Shown piece by piece: positions 8,775 to 17,565 of a DNA stretch of 64,000 nucleotides; position 1 is the stretch's first letter; every line of letters starts with the position of its first letter. This stretch comes from Cupriavidus pampae (GTDB lineage: Bacteria; Pseudomonadota; Gammaproteobacteria; Burkholderiales; Burkholderiaceae). Made by a program: the position numbers and the translations under genes. Under the pieces are notes generated by a model. That model worked only from the letters and a program-made list of their open reading frames with translations, did not search any database and was not told the DNA's origin. The stretch is taken from the NCBI RefSeq assembly GCF_914271485.1, contig NZ_CAJZAG010000012.1, positions 162,934-226,933 of the forward strand, in the 5' to 3' direction.

Positions 8775-9296
8775 TCAGTAATCGAGGGAGGGGCCGGCGT
8801 TCGGTGTGGCGGCGGCCGGACGCGGGATCGTGGCAGAACGGGTCAGACGCTCGCTGTGCGCGCAAAACGAGGCAGTTGCCTCTTCGGCGGCGACGCCGTG
8901 CGCACTGGCCCACGCGAGGAGCGAGGCGGCGTCGGTATGGGTCGTGTGATCGGCCAGCCCACCACCGTGCACGCTGACCATTGTGCTGTCGCGGGTGAAC
9001 ACGTAATGGCCGGGCACCGACTCGTAGGCGGAGCCGAACCGGGCGGTGATGTCCATCAGCCAGTCGTGCTGCGGCGTCGAAAGCGGCGAATAGGTATTCA
9101 GGTTCCGCTGAATATTGCGCACGAAATCCCGCTCCCTCGGGGTCAGTGCCGCGTAGATCGGATCTTCCTGCGTCAGCAGGTTCACAGCGGCGCGCCGGCG
9201 GCGGTGCAAGGCTTCCTGCGCCGCCTCAAATGCCTCGCGCTCGCGCTTGGCGGCCGCCATGTGGTCGGGGTCGGACAGCTTGGCGAAGTCGATCAC
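8775..9296 (-). CDS. Hypothetical protein
   Basis: 173 residues starting MIDFAKLSDPDHMAAAKRER. The N-terminal 50 residues are a charged helix rich in R, E and A. A later part contains histidines and glycines (VSVHGGGLADHTTHTDAAS). The composition suggests a small soluble accessory protein. No family recognised. It sits 12 bp after the stop of the gene upstream in the operon. Confidence 0.55.
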   Translation of the reverse strand: MIDFAKLSDPDHMAAAKREREAFEAAQEALHRRRRAAVNLLTQEDPIYAALTPRERDFVRNIQRNLNTYSPLSTPQHDWLMDITARFGSAYESVPGHYVFTRDSTMVSVHGGGLADHTTHTDAASLLAWASAHGVAAEEATASFCAHSERLTRSATIPRPAAATPNAGPSLDY

Positions 9297-9308
9297 GGTG
9301 ACCGCCCC

Positions 9309-10181
9309 TTACATGCCCAGCACGGGAGGCTTGTAGTCGTTGACTTCCGTGATGCGGATGCCGGTCTCCTTGCAGGCTGTCAGAGCCAGCAGATCGCCCC
9401 GCTTGGCCTGCGCGCAGACGAACTCGTAGGCGGCAATATCGCCGGCGAGACGCCCACCCGGTACCGCCGTGATCGTGAGACCTGCGGTGCCATCGTTAGC
9501 GGGCGTGATGCGCCAGCCTTGGCGCGCGGCGACGGTGACTTTTTCCGGTGTCCACGTCGTGTCCCGCTGGCCGACCGTCTGCAGTGCGATATCGCCCTCG
9601 CACAGGGCCTGCAGCTTGTCGTCGCACTCGCTGCCGCGTGGGAACGGCTTCTGCTCGCAGGTATCGCGAAACACCTTGCGCAAGGCGTCAGTCGTGCGGG
9701 TCACCGCGCTCAGCAGGCGTAACTGGTCGTCGGCACCCGGCAGGCCGAAGCGCTGCAGGTAGCTGCGGAACTGGCCGGTCGCCTCGGCCTGATCGTGCTG
9801 GCCACGGGCGATGAAATCCCTCTGAGCCTGCTCGGCGAACTGCAGGAACGCGTCGACCGCCGTCGGCAGCGGCGCTGCCGGAATCCTCGCCCGCAGTTGC
9901 CGCTCCAGCTCGGGGTCATCGCCCAGCGCGCGCAACTCCTCCGCGCGCACGAACAGGGGCAGCGGCATGGTCGGTTCCGCCTTGTCCCCGGCCGCGTTGA
10001 CAAACCAGACTTCCGCGCCGGGGAGGAACCCCAGCGTTTCGGTGTCGCCGTTGGCCAGTACGGCATACGGGTAGGCCGTGTGGACGCTCGCGTGCTGGCG
10101 CAGGAGCACGCGGTCTTCCTGCAGTGCAGCAACCATATCGATCTGCTGCTCGTTCAGTTCCACCGGCTTGTGGCTTGTCAT
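9309..10181 (-). CDS. Hypothetical protein
   Basis: 290 residues from the ATG at 10181 (MTSHKPVELNEQQIDMVAAL). The frame is open further upstream to 10316, but that part overlaps the preceding gene and has shadow composition. Central residues contain two cysteines (DTCEQKPFPRGSECDDKLQA), which could be a disulfide or metal pair. The N-terminal 70 residues form a probable beta-rich fold. No catalytic motif recognised. It is part of the minus-strand operon, 28 bp after the gene at 10210. Confidence 0.58.
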   Translation of the reverse strand: MTSHKPVELNEQQIDMVAALQEDRVLLRQHASVHTAYPYAVLANGDTETLGFLPGAEVWFVNAAGDKAEPTMPLPLFVRAEELRALGDDPELERQLRARIPAAPLPTAVDAFLQFAEQAQRDFIARGQHDQAEATGQFRSYLQRFGLPGADDQLRLLSAVTRTTDALRKVFRDTCEQKPFPRGSECDDKLQALCEGDIALQTVGQRDTTWTPEKVTVAARQGWRITPANDGTAGLTITAVPGGRLAGDIAAYEFVCAQAKRGDLLALTACKETGIRITEVNDYKPPVLGM

Positions 10182-10209
10182 TGGGGTTCGCTCTCGGAAA
10201 AATGCGGCG

Positions 10210-10914
10210 TTACGGGGTAGGGGTGTCGTCCGGCCGCGAGGCGCGGGCGTACTGGGCGCGCAGCCGTTGACGGGCTTCATCCAGCAGTTCGGCACGCACT
10301 CGCTCGTGCAGGCCATCGATGACGACCTTCTGCTCGAACGGCAGGCCGGCCACAGCGGCCTTCTCGATGCTGTGCACCATGGCGCTGCCGTTGTCGGCGC
10401 CGAACAGTTCCTTGTCGACGGCGGCGGTCACCAACGTGCGCAGCGACTTCATGTGGTCGACGTAGGCGCTCTGGGCGCGCGGATCGTTGTCGACGCTGGC
10501 CGCGAAGGCCATGGCGGCGGCCCTGTTACGGGCACCGGCGATCCCTTCGGGATTGCCTACCGCCACAAAACGGGTGCGCGCCATCGGATGCAGCAACTGG
10601 CCGAGAAAGGCGCGAAACGCGTTTTCACTCTTCAGAGCCTTGGACATCTCGATCGCGCCAATCTGGACCGCCTTCGGCGCCATGGCGACCAGCTCGCGAG
10701 CGTGCTCCGGATTGTCGGCTAGAGGCGGATTCAGCACATAATCGGTGAGCTTCTCGGGGGGGAGCCCCTTGATTGCCGCCATGCCAGCAATGCTGGACTC
10801 GAAAGCGGCGTCCGCACCGGTGCCCTTGAGCATCAGGGCGGCAATATCGGCCAGCGGCATGGTCGCCAGCTTGGTGGCGGTGGAGGGCGCGCGTTCTTGG
10901 AGGTCGTAATACAT
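10210..10914 (-). CDS. Hypothetical helical protein
   Basis: 234 residues, almost entirely predicted helix (A, L, K, E rich), without signal peptide or transmembrane segments. A hydrophobic repeat pattern (LADIAALMLKG ... SSIAGMAAIKGLP) suggests a helical-repeat or scaffold fold. It starts 15 bp after the stop of the gene at 10930. No family recognised. As the neighbour of a helical-repeat protein, it may be a structural partner; this is inference. Confidence 0.55.
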   Translation of the reverse strand: MYYDLQERAPSTATKLATMPLADIAALMLKGTGADAAFESSIAGMAAIKGLPPEKLTDYVLNPPLADNPEHARELVAMAPKAVQIGAIEMSKALKSENAFRAFLGQLLHPMARTRFVAVGNPEGIAGARNRAAAMAFAASVDNDPRAQSAYVDHMKSLRTLVTAAVDKELFGADNGSAMVHSIEKAAVAGLPFEQKVVIDGLHERVRAELLDEARQRLRAQYARASRPDDTPTP

Positions 10915-10929
10915 TTCGCTGTCCTTGAA

Positions 10930-11835
10930 TTAGTCCGGACTCGAATGATAGAGGGTCGCGTCAGCGGCGGCCGAATTCCGGCGGGCGATGCTGTCCCGGG
11001 CGGTCTGCTGCAGCCGGGCGCTGGCGATCGGGCTGAAGGCCCGTTGAACCACACCGCCGGGCTGGGCCAGCGCCTGCAGGACATCGTCTGGGGCATGGCG
11101 ATTGGCCGCCACGGCGGTCAGTTCGGCCGCGCCGAACGCCACATCGTGGGTCGAGACAATGCGGCGCAACGATTCGGGATCGCGGATGCCGGCGATGGCG
11201 GCAAGGCGCACCGTGCGGTCCGCCGTCCCCTTGTAGAAGGCCTCGCATAGCTTGGCAAACTCGTTCGTCCCGTCATACAGCGCGGCCTGTTCGGCAGCGT
11301 TTTCGGTGATGCGCAACTGGACCAGCGAATCATCGGTCTCGGCCCACATGGCCTGCATGACCGACGCAGTCAGCGCCGGGTTATGGGCCAGCACGCGCTG
11401 CAGCGCGCGATCATCCTTGAGGACGCTATCCGTCGCCAGCAGGCGCTGCGTTTGCTCCGGAATGTGCTTGTTGCTCGCCAGCGTGCGCATGACTTGCCGG
11501 TGATGGACGAACATCGCCTGCAGGTAGTGCAACTCGTGCGGATGCGTGGAGCTCTCCGCGATGTGGACCGTGGCCCGCAACGCGTCGGTCAGTTCCGGCT
11601 TCGCGGCCAGCATGACGTCGACCTTCAGGCCGTTGATCTTGGATTCGATCTCGGCAAGGTCGTTGATGGCGGAAAAGGCGGCGAGGCGCTCACCGGGCAG
11701 CACGACGGCCGAACCATCGCGTGGCACGAGGCCTGCATCGAGCGCGAGCGCACGCATGTCAGCAAACGAGCCGAAACGCCCCGTGCCGGGCGGCGGGGCC
11801 TCCATGGCGGTCAGCGCGGCGAGCGACGGATTCAT
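10930..11835 (-). CDS. Hypothetical helical-repeat protein
   Basis: 301 residues. From about residue 110 onward the sequence is a series of short helix pairs with a recurring pattern: DRALQRVLAHNPALTASVMQ, later RDPESLRRIVSTHDVAF and APDDVLQALA. These resemble HEAT or variant leucine-rich repeats of about 24 residues used for protein binding. There is no enzyme motif or export signal. The start ATG at 11835 overlaps the stop of the upstream gene (11832) in an ATGA junction, so the two are translationally coupled. Confidence 0.6.
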   Translation of the reverse strand: MNPSLAALTAMEAPPPGTGRFGSFADMRALALDAGLVPRDGSAVVLPGERLAAFSAINDLAEIESKINGLKVDVMLAAKPELTDALRATVHIAESSTHPHELHYLQAMFVHHRQVMRTLASNKHIPEQTQRLLATDSVLKDDRALQRVLAHNPALTASVMQAMWAETDDSLVQLRITENAAEQAALYDGTNEFAKLCEAFYKGTADRTVRLAAIAGIRDPESLRRIVSTHDVAFGAAELTAVAANRHAPDDVLQALAQPGGVVQRAFSPIASARLQQTARDSIARRNSAAADATLYHSSPD

Positions 11836-12317
11836 TGGAGCACCTCACCGGTCGTCGGACCCGCCATCAGCAGCTCACCCGGCAACACGCCGATGGCTTC
11901 GAGGGCGATGGCCTGAAACTCGGACCGGAAGGCGAAGTAGTAGACCCCATCGGTGGACAGATAGGTGAACTGGCGCTCGCTCGTGCCCGGCATGGCGTCG
12001 TCGGCGACCGCCTGCAGCAGCTCAACCGTATTGGCATCGAGCTTGAGCGCGGCGCGCGGGTCGAGTGGTTCCTCGTTAATGGCCACGGCGGCGCCCGGGC
12101 GCTTGACCGCCAGCAGGTCGAATCCGGGGAGGATGGCTGGCACCAGCAGCGGCCGCTCGCCGGCCTCGGCCAGTGCGACGTCGATGCCCCTCAGGGCCGC
12201 GACGATCTTTTCCTGCAGCGCCTCCATGTAAAACGAGCCGCCCACGGTACTGCCGAGGACGGTGCGGGCACGTTCGCTCGCGGACTGCGCAAACTTCACT
12301 CGTTCAGCGTGTTGCAT
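11832..12317 (-). CDS. Hypothetical protein, first gene of the eight-gene operon
   Basis: 161 residues starting MQHAERVKFAQSASERA. It is an amphipathic N-terminal helix followed by a mixed fold; residues 120-150 contain an aromatic strand (VYYFAFRSEF). No known family. It heads the minus-strand operon that runs to 4026; the divergent gene on the other side is traY. The control region between them (12318-12496) holds a nested inverted repeat and the AAATAAATATT element. Confidence 0.58.
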   Translation of the reverse strand: MQHAERVKFAQSASERARTVLGSTVGGSFYMEALQEKIVAALRGIDVALAEAGERPLLVPAILPGFDLLAVKRPGAAVAINEEPLDPRAALKLDANTVELLQAVADDAMPGTSERQFTYLSTDGVYYFAFRSEFQAIALEAIGVLPGELLMAGPTTGEVLQ

Positions 12318-12333
12318 ATGTGTGGCCTCGAAT

Positions 12334-12379
12334 CGTAGAAACCAATGAAAGACTGGGTAGGTATTGGTATGATTCTACG
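12334..12379. promoter_or_regulatory. Nested inverted repeat in the traY/operon divergent gap
   Basis: CGTAGAA (12334-12340) pairs with TTCTACG (12373-12379), and inside it CCAAT (12342-12346) pairs with ATTGG (12363-12367). It lies 17-62 bp before the first codon of the minus-strand operon. It may be an operator or form a leader hairpin in that transcript. Confidence 0.5.
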
Positions 12380-12451
12380 CACACAGATTAGAAACACCAA
12401 AAATGGCCATATTTATGCGCCATGGATGATTTAAGCGCGCGTAGGAATACG

Positions 12452-12479
12452 AAATAAATATTTAAATGACGTCCAAATT
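12452..12479 (+). promoter_or_regulatory. Shared element AAATAAATATT-N9-TCCAAATT, copy 1
   Basis: The 11-mer at 12452-12462 and TCCAAATT at 12472-12479 recur with the same 9-base spacing at 63703-63730. The 11-mer alone recurs at 28710-28720. This copy is 18 bp before traY and about 135 bp before the minus-strand operon. Confidence 0.55.
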
Positions 12480-12496
12480 CACCATTGGGAGCCAAA

Positions 12497-14827
12497 ATGG
12501 CTAATCCATTTACGCCGCAATCGGGAGATGCGGCAGTCGAGATGCTGAAGCTGGTGTTCGGTCCGGTGATGGATGCCATCGTCCCGGGGATCCAGCAGAC
12601 AGCGACGACGCCCAGCAGTGGCATGCTGGCCGAGGCCTTCCGGATGTTCAATTCGGGCGTCCTCATGTTCGGCAGCCTGATCGTGACCTACGTGACCATG
12701 ATGGGTATCGTCAACACGGCCAACGACGGGGAGGCGCTGGGCAAGCGATGGTCGACGTTCTACACGCCGCTGCGAACGTTTTCTGCAGCGGCCGCGCTGA
12801 TCCCGGGCTCGTCCGGATACGCCGCGATCCAGATCATGATGCTCATCATCGTGTCGTACTCGATCGGCTTTGCCTCCACGATGTGGAAGGGGCTGAACGA
12901 GTACATGCTGGGCACGAACGTGGCCAATGAGGCCGTCAAGAGCATCGTCAAGGATCCGGCATTTGATTCGATCGCCGTCAACGCAATGCGAATGACCTTG
13001 TGTGCCAAGGGAATCAACGCGGCGATGAAGGCGGTGTCCCCGGATTCGCAGGTGAATCTCCAGTACATCAAAACCGATGCGGCGCCGGACAAATCGTCTG
13101 CGGGTGCGCAGATCAACAAGACGACGTTTGCGTTCAGCGATCCCAAGTGGCCCAACAGCGAGTCGCTCTGCGGGCAAATCGTGATGCAGAGCACATACAT
13201 GGCGCCACCGCGCAGCGGCTCGAAGCTCGCGAATGACGTGGCGCCGTCGATCAAGGAAGCCGTTTATCAGGTGCGCGCGCGATATGTGGAGTCGTTCTTT
13301 ACTGGCGACTTTGCGCAACAGGCGGACCGGCTCGCGCAGGCGGCCGTGACGGACGGCGCCACTTTCAGCTCGCAGAACTTTGCAAAGCTGATCGATGACA
13401 TGAAAGACCGCCAGATGGCGGACATCGTCAGCGCCGTCAGCAATGCGATCAGCCAAGGGGAAAATGGCGGGACGCTCAGCAGCCTGACAGACAAGGGCTG
13501 GGTCTATGCCGGCTCCATGTACCGGGAGATGGGCCGTCTGAAGGACGCTGTACGCAATACGACAACGTCATCGTCGAACTTCATTGCGGGGGCGGATAGC
13601 CCATTAGAGCGCGTCCTGACCGGCGATACCCTGATTGCCGCGAATGCCGTGTTGACGCAGTACAACGCGGTCGCTGCCGAACTAAGCCACCGTGTTTTTC
13701 AGATGGCCTCGCAGAATAGCTCGAACGAGCCGGTGGTCCCGAAGCTCAAGACCAACTTCTCTGTCGCGGATATGACCGATGGTGATGGCGCGAAGGGGCA
13801 AATCAACGGGTTCTTTAACCGGATTAGCAATTCTTATCTGACAGGTGCAATCTACTATCTGGAAGATCCCGACGCGGATCCAATCATGAAGATCAAGAAC
13901 CTCGGTGACTGGATGGCAACCGTAGGCGAAACGATCATCTTGGCCAAGGCAATCGTCATTGCGAGCCTGACAGCGTTGAAGGTTACATCCGTTGCCTCGC
14001 TGATACCGGGTACGTCAGGCGTCGGCGGCGTCGTTGCCGGGATCCTTCAATACATCATCGAGATGTGGAGTGCGTTCGGGCCCTCGATCATGGCCCTGAT
14101 GTACCTTGGCTACTATCTGGGCATCTGGATTCCCATGGTGCCGTTCTTCATGTTCGCGACCGGCGTGGTCGGGTGGCTGGTGTTTGTCGTTGAAATGATG
14201 GCCGCAGGGATGTTGTGGGCGGCGGCGCACACCACGCCGGCACGAGAGGACAGTTTTATTGGCAGCCAGACACAGGGCTACATGTTGCTGATGTCCGGGT
14301 TCTTCCGCCCGGCACTCATGGTGATCGGCTTAGTCGCGAGCAACGCACTACTGTATCCGGTGACCTCATACCTGAACGAAGCCTTCCTGAGCTCTTTCCG
14401 GTCACTGCAGGCGGACTCGGTGACGGGTCTGTTCTCTTTGGCCATGTACATGCTGATCTACTGCATCGCAATCACGGCGTGCTACATGCTGCTGTTTGCA
14501 CTGCCACAGGCGCTGCCGGACAACATCCTGCGCTGGATTGGTGCGGGTGTGGGCGATCTCGGTGAAAAAGGCATGGCGAGCAAGCTCGAAGGTTCGGCCA
14601 GTACGCAAGCGCGGCAAGCGGCGGTGTGGGGCTCTTCGGGCGGTCAGAAGTTCAGCGGGCTGCAGGGCGAAAAGCGCAATAAGGTGGATCGCGACAAGGC
14701 GGCTGCGGCGCAAGAGAAGGCGACCAACGCACGTCACGACGCCCTGATGGGTGCACTTGGTCAAAGCCGTAACGACCCAGTCGGCGAGACCGGCCAGTCG
14801 ACCGTTAGTGGGCTCAGCGATATGTGA
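12497..14827 (+). CDS. traY: DotA/TraY-family type IVB secretion membrane protein
   Basis: 776 residues from the ATG at 12497, which has GGGAG 5 bp upstream (an ATG-less extension to 12485 is possible). An N-terminal conserved block (VTYVTMMGIVNTANDGEALG, then WSTFYTPLRTFSAAAALIPG) with the first hydrophobic helices is characteristic of DotA/TraY. A long periplasmic-type region (about 130-470) follows, then at least five hydrophobic segments between 480 and 700, and a charged K/Q-rich tail. DotA/TraY is an inner-membrane part of the Dot/Icm-like conjugation machine that works with thin pili such as PilS/PilV. It is transcribed alone and ends at a strong terminator. Confidence 0.88.
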   Translation: MANPFTPQSGDAAVEMLKLVFGPVMDAIVPGIQQTATTPSSGMLAEAFRMFNSGVLMFGSLIVTYVTMMGIVNTANDGEALGKRWSTFYTPLRTFSAAAALIPGSSGYAAIQIMMLIIVSYSIGFASTMWKGLNEYMLGTNVANEAVKSIVKDPAFDSIAVNAMRMTLCAKGINAAMKAVSPDSQVNLQYIKTDAAPDKSSAGAQINKTTFAFSDPKWPNSESLCGQIVMQSTYMAPPRSGSKLANDVAPSIKEAVYQVRARYVESFFTGDFAQQADRLAQAAVTDGATFSSQNFAKLIDDMKDRQMADIVSAVSNAISQGENGGTLSSLTDKGWVYAGSMYREMGRLKDAVRNTTTSSSNFIAGADSPLERVLTGDTLIAANAVLTQYNAVAAELSHRVFQMASQNSSNEPVVPKLKTNFSVADMTDGDGAKGQINGFFNRISNSYLTGAIYYLEDPDADPIMKIKNLGDWMATVGETIILAKAIVIASLTALKVTSVASLIPGTSGVGGVVAGILQYIIEMWSAFGPSIMALMYLGYYLGIWIPMVPFFMFATGVVGWLVFVVEMMAAGMLWAAAHTTPAREDSFIGSQTQGYMLLMSGFFRPALMVIGLVASNALLYPVTSYLNEAFLSSFRSLQADSVTGLFSLAMYMLIYCIAITACYMLLFALPQALPDNILRWIGAGVGDLGEKGMASKLEGSASTQARQAAVWGSSGGQKFSGLQGEKRNKVDRDKAAAAQEKATNARHDALMGALGQSRNDPVGETGQSTVSGLSDM

Positions 14828-14889
14828 TCGAACGTATCGCTGTATAGGGGGACGGTGCGATCACGAAGAGGCAGCGTACCGTTCGCTAA

Positions 14890-14928
14890 AAACAAGAAAG
14901 GCCGGTATTGTCCCGGCCTTTCTTGTTT
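14890..14928. terminator. Bidirectional terminator between traY and the minus-strand gene
   Basis: A 16-bp perfect stem, AAACAAGAAAGGCCGG (14890-14905) with its complement at 14913-14928, loop of 7. A/T-rich outer arms supply a T run in either direction, so it can stop traY and the convergent gene ending at 14941. Confidence 0.85.
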
Positions 14929-14940
14929 GTAACATTCAGT

Positions 14941-15375
14941 TCACGGCGCAGGCACGTACCACGGTCGCTTCTTCATCTCCGCCGGCATGCTGCGGACGTC
15001 ACGAAGGATGTAGCGCTTACTGATCGATTCGTCCAAGTTCGCATCGAACTTGCGCGACAAAATTTGGTGCGCCTGTTTCACGGCATCCGCCTCGTCCGCG
15101 CCAGTAACACGGGCGAGTTCGCGCGCAAAAATTTCGAGGGTTTCGCGGGCGGCCTTAGACAGTGCCGCAACTTCATTGCGCTCAGACATCGAGGCATCAA
15201 GATCTTGCCGCAGCTTGCTCATGGCATCATTTCGCGCCCTGATGGCTACCACTGCGGCGGCTACGGCGTTGCCGCTTTCATCCGAGGCGGGAAGGCGATC
15301 CACAGCCGGCGTCGGACGCCGCCCGATTCGGGCGAGGTCTTCTTGCAGGCCCATCGCGTCTTCAGCATTCATCAT
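14941..15375 (-). CDS. Hypothetical coiled-coil-like protein
   Basis: 144 residues, starting at an ATG with AAGGAGC about 6 bp upstream. The middle (about 35-115) is charged and helical (AIRARNDAMSKLRQDLDASM, ARETLEIFARELARV), likely a coiled coil. There are no export or catalytic motifs. It faces traY across a shared terminator. A role with the conjugation machinery is possible from position only. Confidence 0.6.
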   Translation of the reverse strand: MMNAEDAMGLQEDLARIGRRPTPAVDRLPASDESGNAVAAAVVAIRARNDAMSKLRQDLDASMSERNEVAALSKAARETLEIFARELARVTGADEADAVKQAHQILSRKFDANLDESISKRYILRDVRSMPAEMKKRPWYVPAP

Positions 15376-15463
15376 GAAATAGCTCCTTGGTTTTCGCTAC
15401 TGTATCCCGTCACGGCCAAACGCGCCACGGTCGGGCTGGGTTGACCCGATCCAAAGAGCCGCG

Positions 15464-15772
15464 CTACCGGGGCGCCGTCTTGGGGCTGCCGTCCAGCCGG
15501 ATCGCGGGCAACCACGTGTGGCTGTCAGGAGCTCGCGTGACCGTGCCACGCACGGTCACGCGCTGGCCGGTGAACGGCCGCGCCTGCGCTACGTCCAGCC
15601 CGCTCAGTTCCCAGACGACATGGCTATCTGTCTCCAGCATAACCGTCGGGAAGGGCTCATTGCCCTTGATATGGATCTCGCCGATAAGCGTCAGCGGCGA
15701 GCCGGCGGTTGGCGCTGCTGCGCAGCCAGCGACGCTGACGAGCGCCACAGCTGCAACCATCGATTTCTGCAC
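15464..15772 (-). CDS. Small lipoprotein
   Basis: 102 residues from a GTG at 15772, preceded by GGAGAG at good spacing (an ATG 12 bp further in is the alternative). The signal MQKSMVAAVALVSVAGC gives a lipobox VAGC. The mature part (about 80 residues) is beta-rich with VTVRGTVTRAPDSHTWLPAI, reminiscent of an OB-fold such as bacterial OB-fold lipoproteins; the family is not certain. It lies downstream of, and in line with, the metallopeptidase lipoprotein gene, separated from it by a hairpin terminator. Confidence 0.62.
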   Translation of the reverse strand: MQKSMVAAVALVSVAGCAAAPTAGSPLTLIGEIHIKGNEPFPTVMLETDSHVVWELSGLDVAQARPFTGQRVTVRGTVTRAPDSHTWLPAIRLDGSPKTAPR

Positions 15773-15789
15773 AATCCTCTCCAAATGAT

Positions 15790-15815
15790 AATGGGGCGGC
15801 CGTGGCCGCCCCATT
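15790..15815 (-). terminator. Hairpin after the metallopeptidase gene
   Basis: A 12-bp perfect stem (AATGGGGCGGCC at 15790-15801 with 15804-15815), 11 bp past the stop at 15827. The T run after it on the minus strand is poor (ATCATTTGG), so read-through into the small lipoprotein gene is likely. Confidence 0.6.
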
Positions 15816-15826
15816 GGCTAAGCGCC

Positions 15827-17539
15827 TTACTGGATGACCACGGACAATGTGGTGCCAGCGGGGATCTTCACGGTTTCACTATACGTGCCGTTGACGGCCT
15901 TCCGCACCACCGGCAGGCTGGCGTAGGGCTGCAGAGCTGTCGGCACGGATTGCGTGAGCGTGCGGTACGGAGCTTGCGCCACCGGGTCGATCAGCGGCAG
16001 GACGAATCCGCTGTCCAGACGCGTCGGATAGCCAAAGCCAGCCGGGCTGCTCGCCGCCGGCATCAGCGACGTGGCCGTGGCCGCGAAACGGCGCAGCTGG
16101 TCGGTGAAGCCCGAGGTCGGGACCGTGGCCTTGATCGCGTTGTCGAGAACGGTCACCGAGTCGGTGCTGCTGGTGTTAGCGAGCAAGTTCTTGAAGAAGC
16201 CAAGCCCCAGCTGGCGATCGAGGAAGCCACCGAAAGAGCCCGACACGGAATAGCTGTCACAGCTTGCGCCAAACGGCGTCCAGTCCAGCAGGCTGCAATT
16301 GTAGGAGCCAGCCTTGTAGCCCACATAATTCGGGAAACGCACGTCGCGGACGTTGTTGTACGTCGGGTCGATAGTATGGCTCGCGAAGTCCTCCATCATC
16401 ATCGCGCTCGCTTCCTCCAGCCACGTGTCGAACTGATACTGATTGCCGGCGACTACGCCGCGACGGTAGAAGTTCTGCATATGCATGCCCTCGTGCGCCA
16501 TCGTCATGAGCATAGCCTGCAGTCCCGCCGGGCCACCCAGATAGAGCGTTTCGGCATCCAGATAGAGCGATACGGATTCGTTGCTGAAAGGGTTGGAGCT
16601 TCCACGCACAATGTTGTTACGGCTGAAGAAGTAACCGACCATGCCATACGGGGTCGCATTGCGATCGAAGTTCAGGATCACGATGTCGATCGGCTGGCCG
16701 CTGCCGGCGATCAGGTTCGAATAGTTGTGGGCACCCCATGCCGGGCCGCCCACCGACTTGAGCATGTCGTAGATCTTGCCGCTCGATGCGAAGCCGCTCA
16801 CGATGCTGTCGAGAATGGACGAACTGATCTTCGTCGGATCGCTCTCGCCGTCCTCCACCCACACGTTCAGCGTCGTGCCATCCGAGAGCGTGGTCTGGCG
16901 CAGCAGCGTGGCCGAGCGAGCCGTATTGTCCGAGTGGTACCACGACTTGGTGTCGTTGAGGACCGACGCGGTCGGGCCAGCGAAGATCGAGCGGGCAGGG
17001 CCGTTTGCCTTGGCGCCGGCCAAGCTCACCCAGCCATTGCGGTTGAATTCGGCGATACGGGCCTTCTCGGCCTCGCCGCCATCATCGAAACGCAACTGGC
17101 TCGCGGCGATCGACGGGTAATAGGAAGCGGTGAGCGAGATTGCCGGCATCGCCTGCGCCGCAGCGGTCATGTTGGAGAAGACGAGCGTGACATCCTGCCC
17201 CTTCACACCGGAAATGCTGAGCGGAACGTCGACGGCCGATGCCGAGGCGTTGACGCTTTGCCAGACGCCCACGCCGCTACCTGCGTAGGTATGGTCGTCG
17301 ACGGCACCGCAGTTGGTGCACGCAGCGGTGACGAGGCTCGCCGGCGCGGATGTGCCGCCGGTGCCCGGGTTGTTCGACGTGCCACCGGTGGTGGGCGTCG
17401 TCGTGTCAGTAGTGGTTGTCGCCGTGGAGGCATGGGTGGCGGAACTATCATCACCGCCGCCACCACATGCGGCAAGGGCCGCCGCAGTCAGCAGTGCCAG
17501 TGCAAAGGACCCCGGACGAGACAAATTGCGCGAACGCAT
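15827..17539 (-). CDS. Secreted lipoprotein metallopeptidase, M30-like
   Basis: 570 residues from the ATG at 17539 (AAGGAG 8 bp upstream). The signal ends in lipobox LAAC at about residue 25, then GGGG and a T/G-rich linker (30-65). The catalytic zinc site is MTMAHEGMHMQNFYRR (HExxH, about residue 348), with a downstream WLEEASAMM acidic helix about 25 residues later, the layout of M30/hyicolysin-type gluzincins. An AACTNC pair lies near 75. The enzyme is expected on the outer surface or in the periplasm and could trim cell-surface or pilus proteins. Two hairpins in the leader (17566-17583 and about 17587-17602) may affect expression. Confidence 0.8.
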   Translation of the reverse strand: MRSRNLSRPGSFALALLTAAALAACGGGGDDSSATHASTATTTTDTTTPTTGGTSNNPGTGGTSAPASLVTAACTNCGAVDDHTYAGSGVGVWQSVNASASAVDVPLSISGVKGQDVTLVFSNMTAAAQAMPAISLTASYYPSIAASQLRFDDGGEAEKARIAEFNRNGWVSLAGAKANGPARSIFAGPTASVLNDTKSWYHSDNTARSATLLRQTTLSDGTTLNVWVEDGESDPTKISSSILDSIVSGFASSGKIYDMLKSVGGPAWGAHNYSNLIAGSGQPIDIVILNFDRNATPYGMVGYFFSRNNIVRGSSNPFSNESVSLYLDAETLYLGGPAGLQAMLMTMAHEGMHMQNFYRRGVVAGNQYQFDTWLEEASAMMMEDFASHTIDPTYNNVRDVRFPNYVGYKAGSYNCSLLDWTPFGASCDSYSVSGSFGGFLDRQLGLGFFKNLLANTSSTDSVTVLDNAIKATVPTSGFTDQLRRFAATATSLMPAASSPAGFGYPTRLDSGFVLPLIDPVAQAPYRTLTQSVPTALQPYASLPVVRKAVNGTYSETVKIPAGTTLSVVIQ

Positions 17540-17565
17540 CAAGATTTCTCCTTGTTATCAAAGTC

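Noticed and set aside
8244..9722. Plus-strand frame of 492 codons inside the eight-gene operon
   Set aside because: Runs across three well-spaced minus-strand genes. Typical GC-rich shadow.
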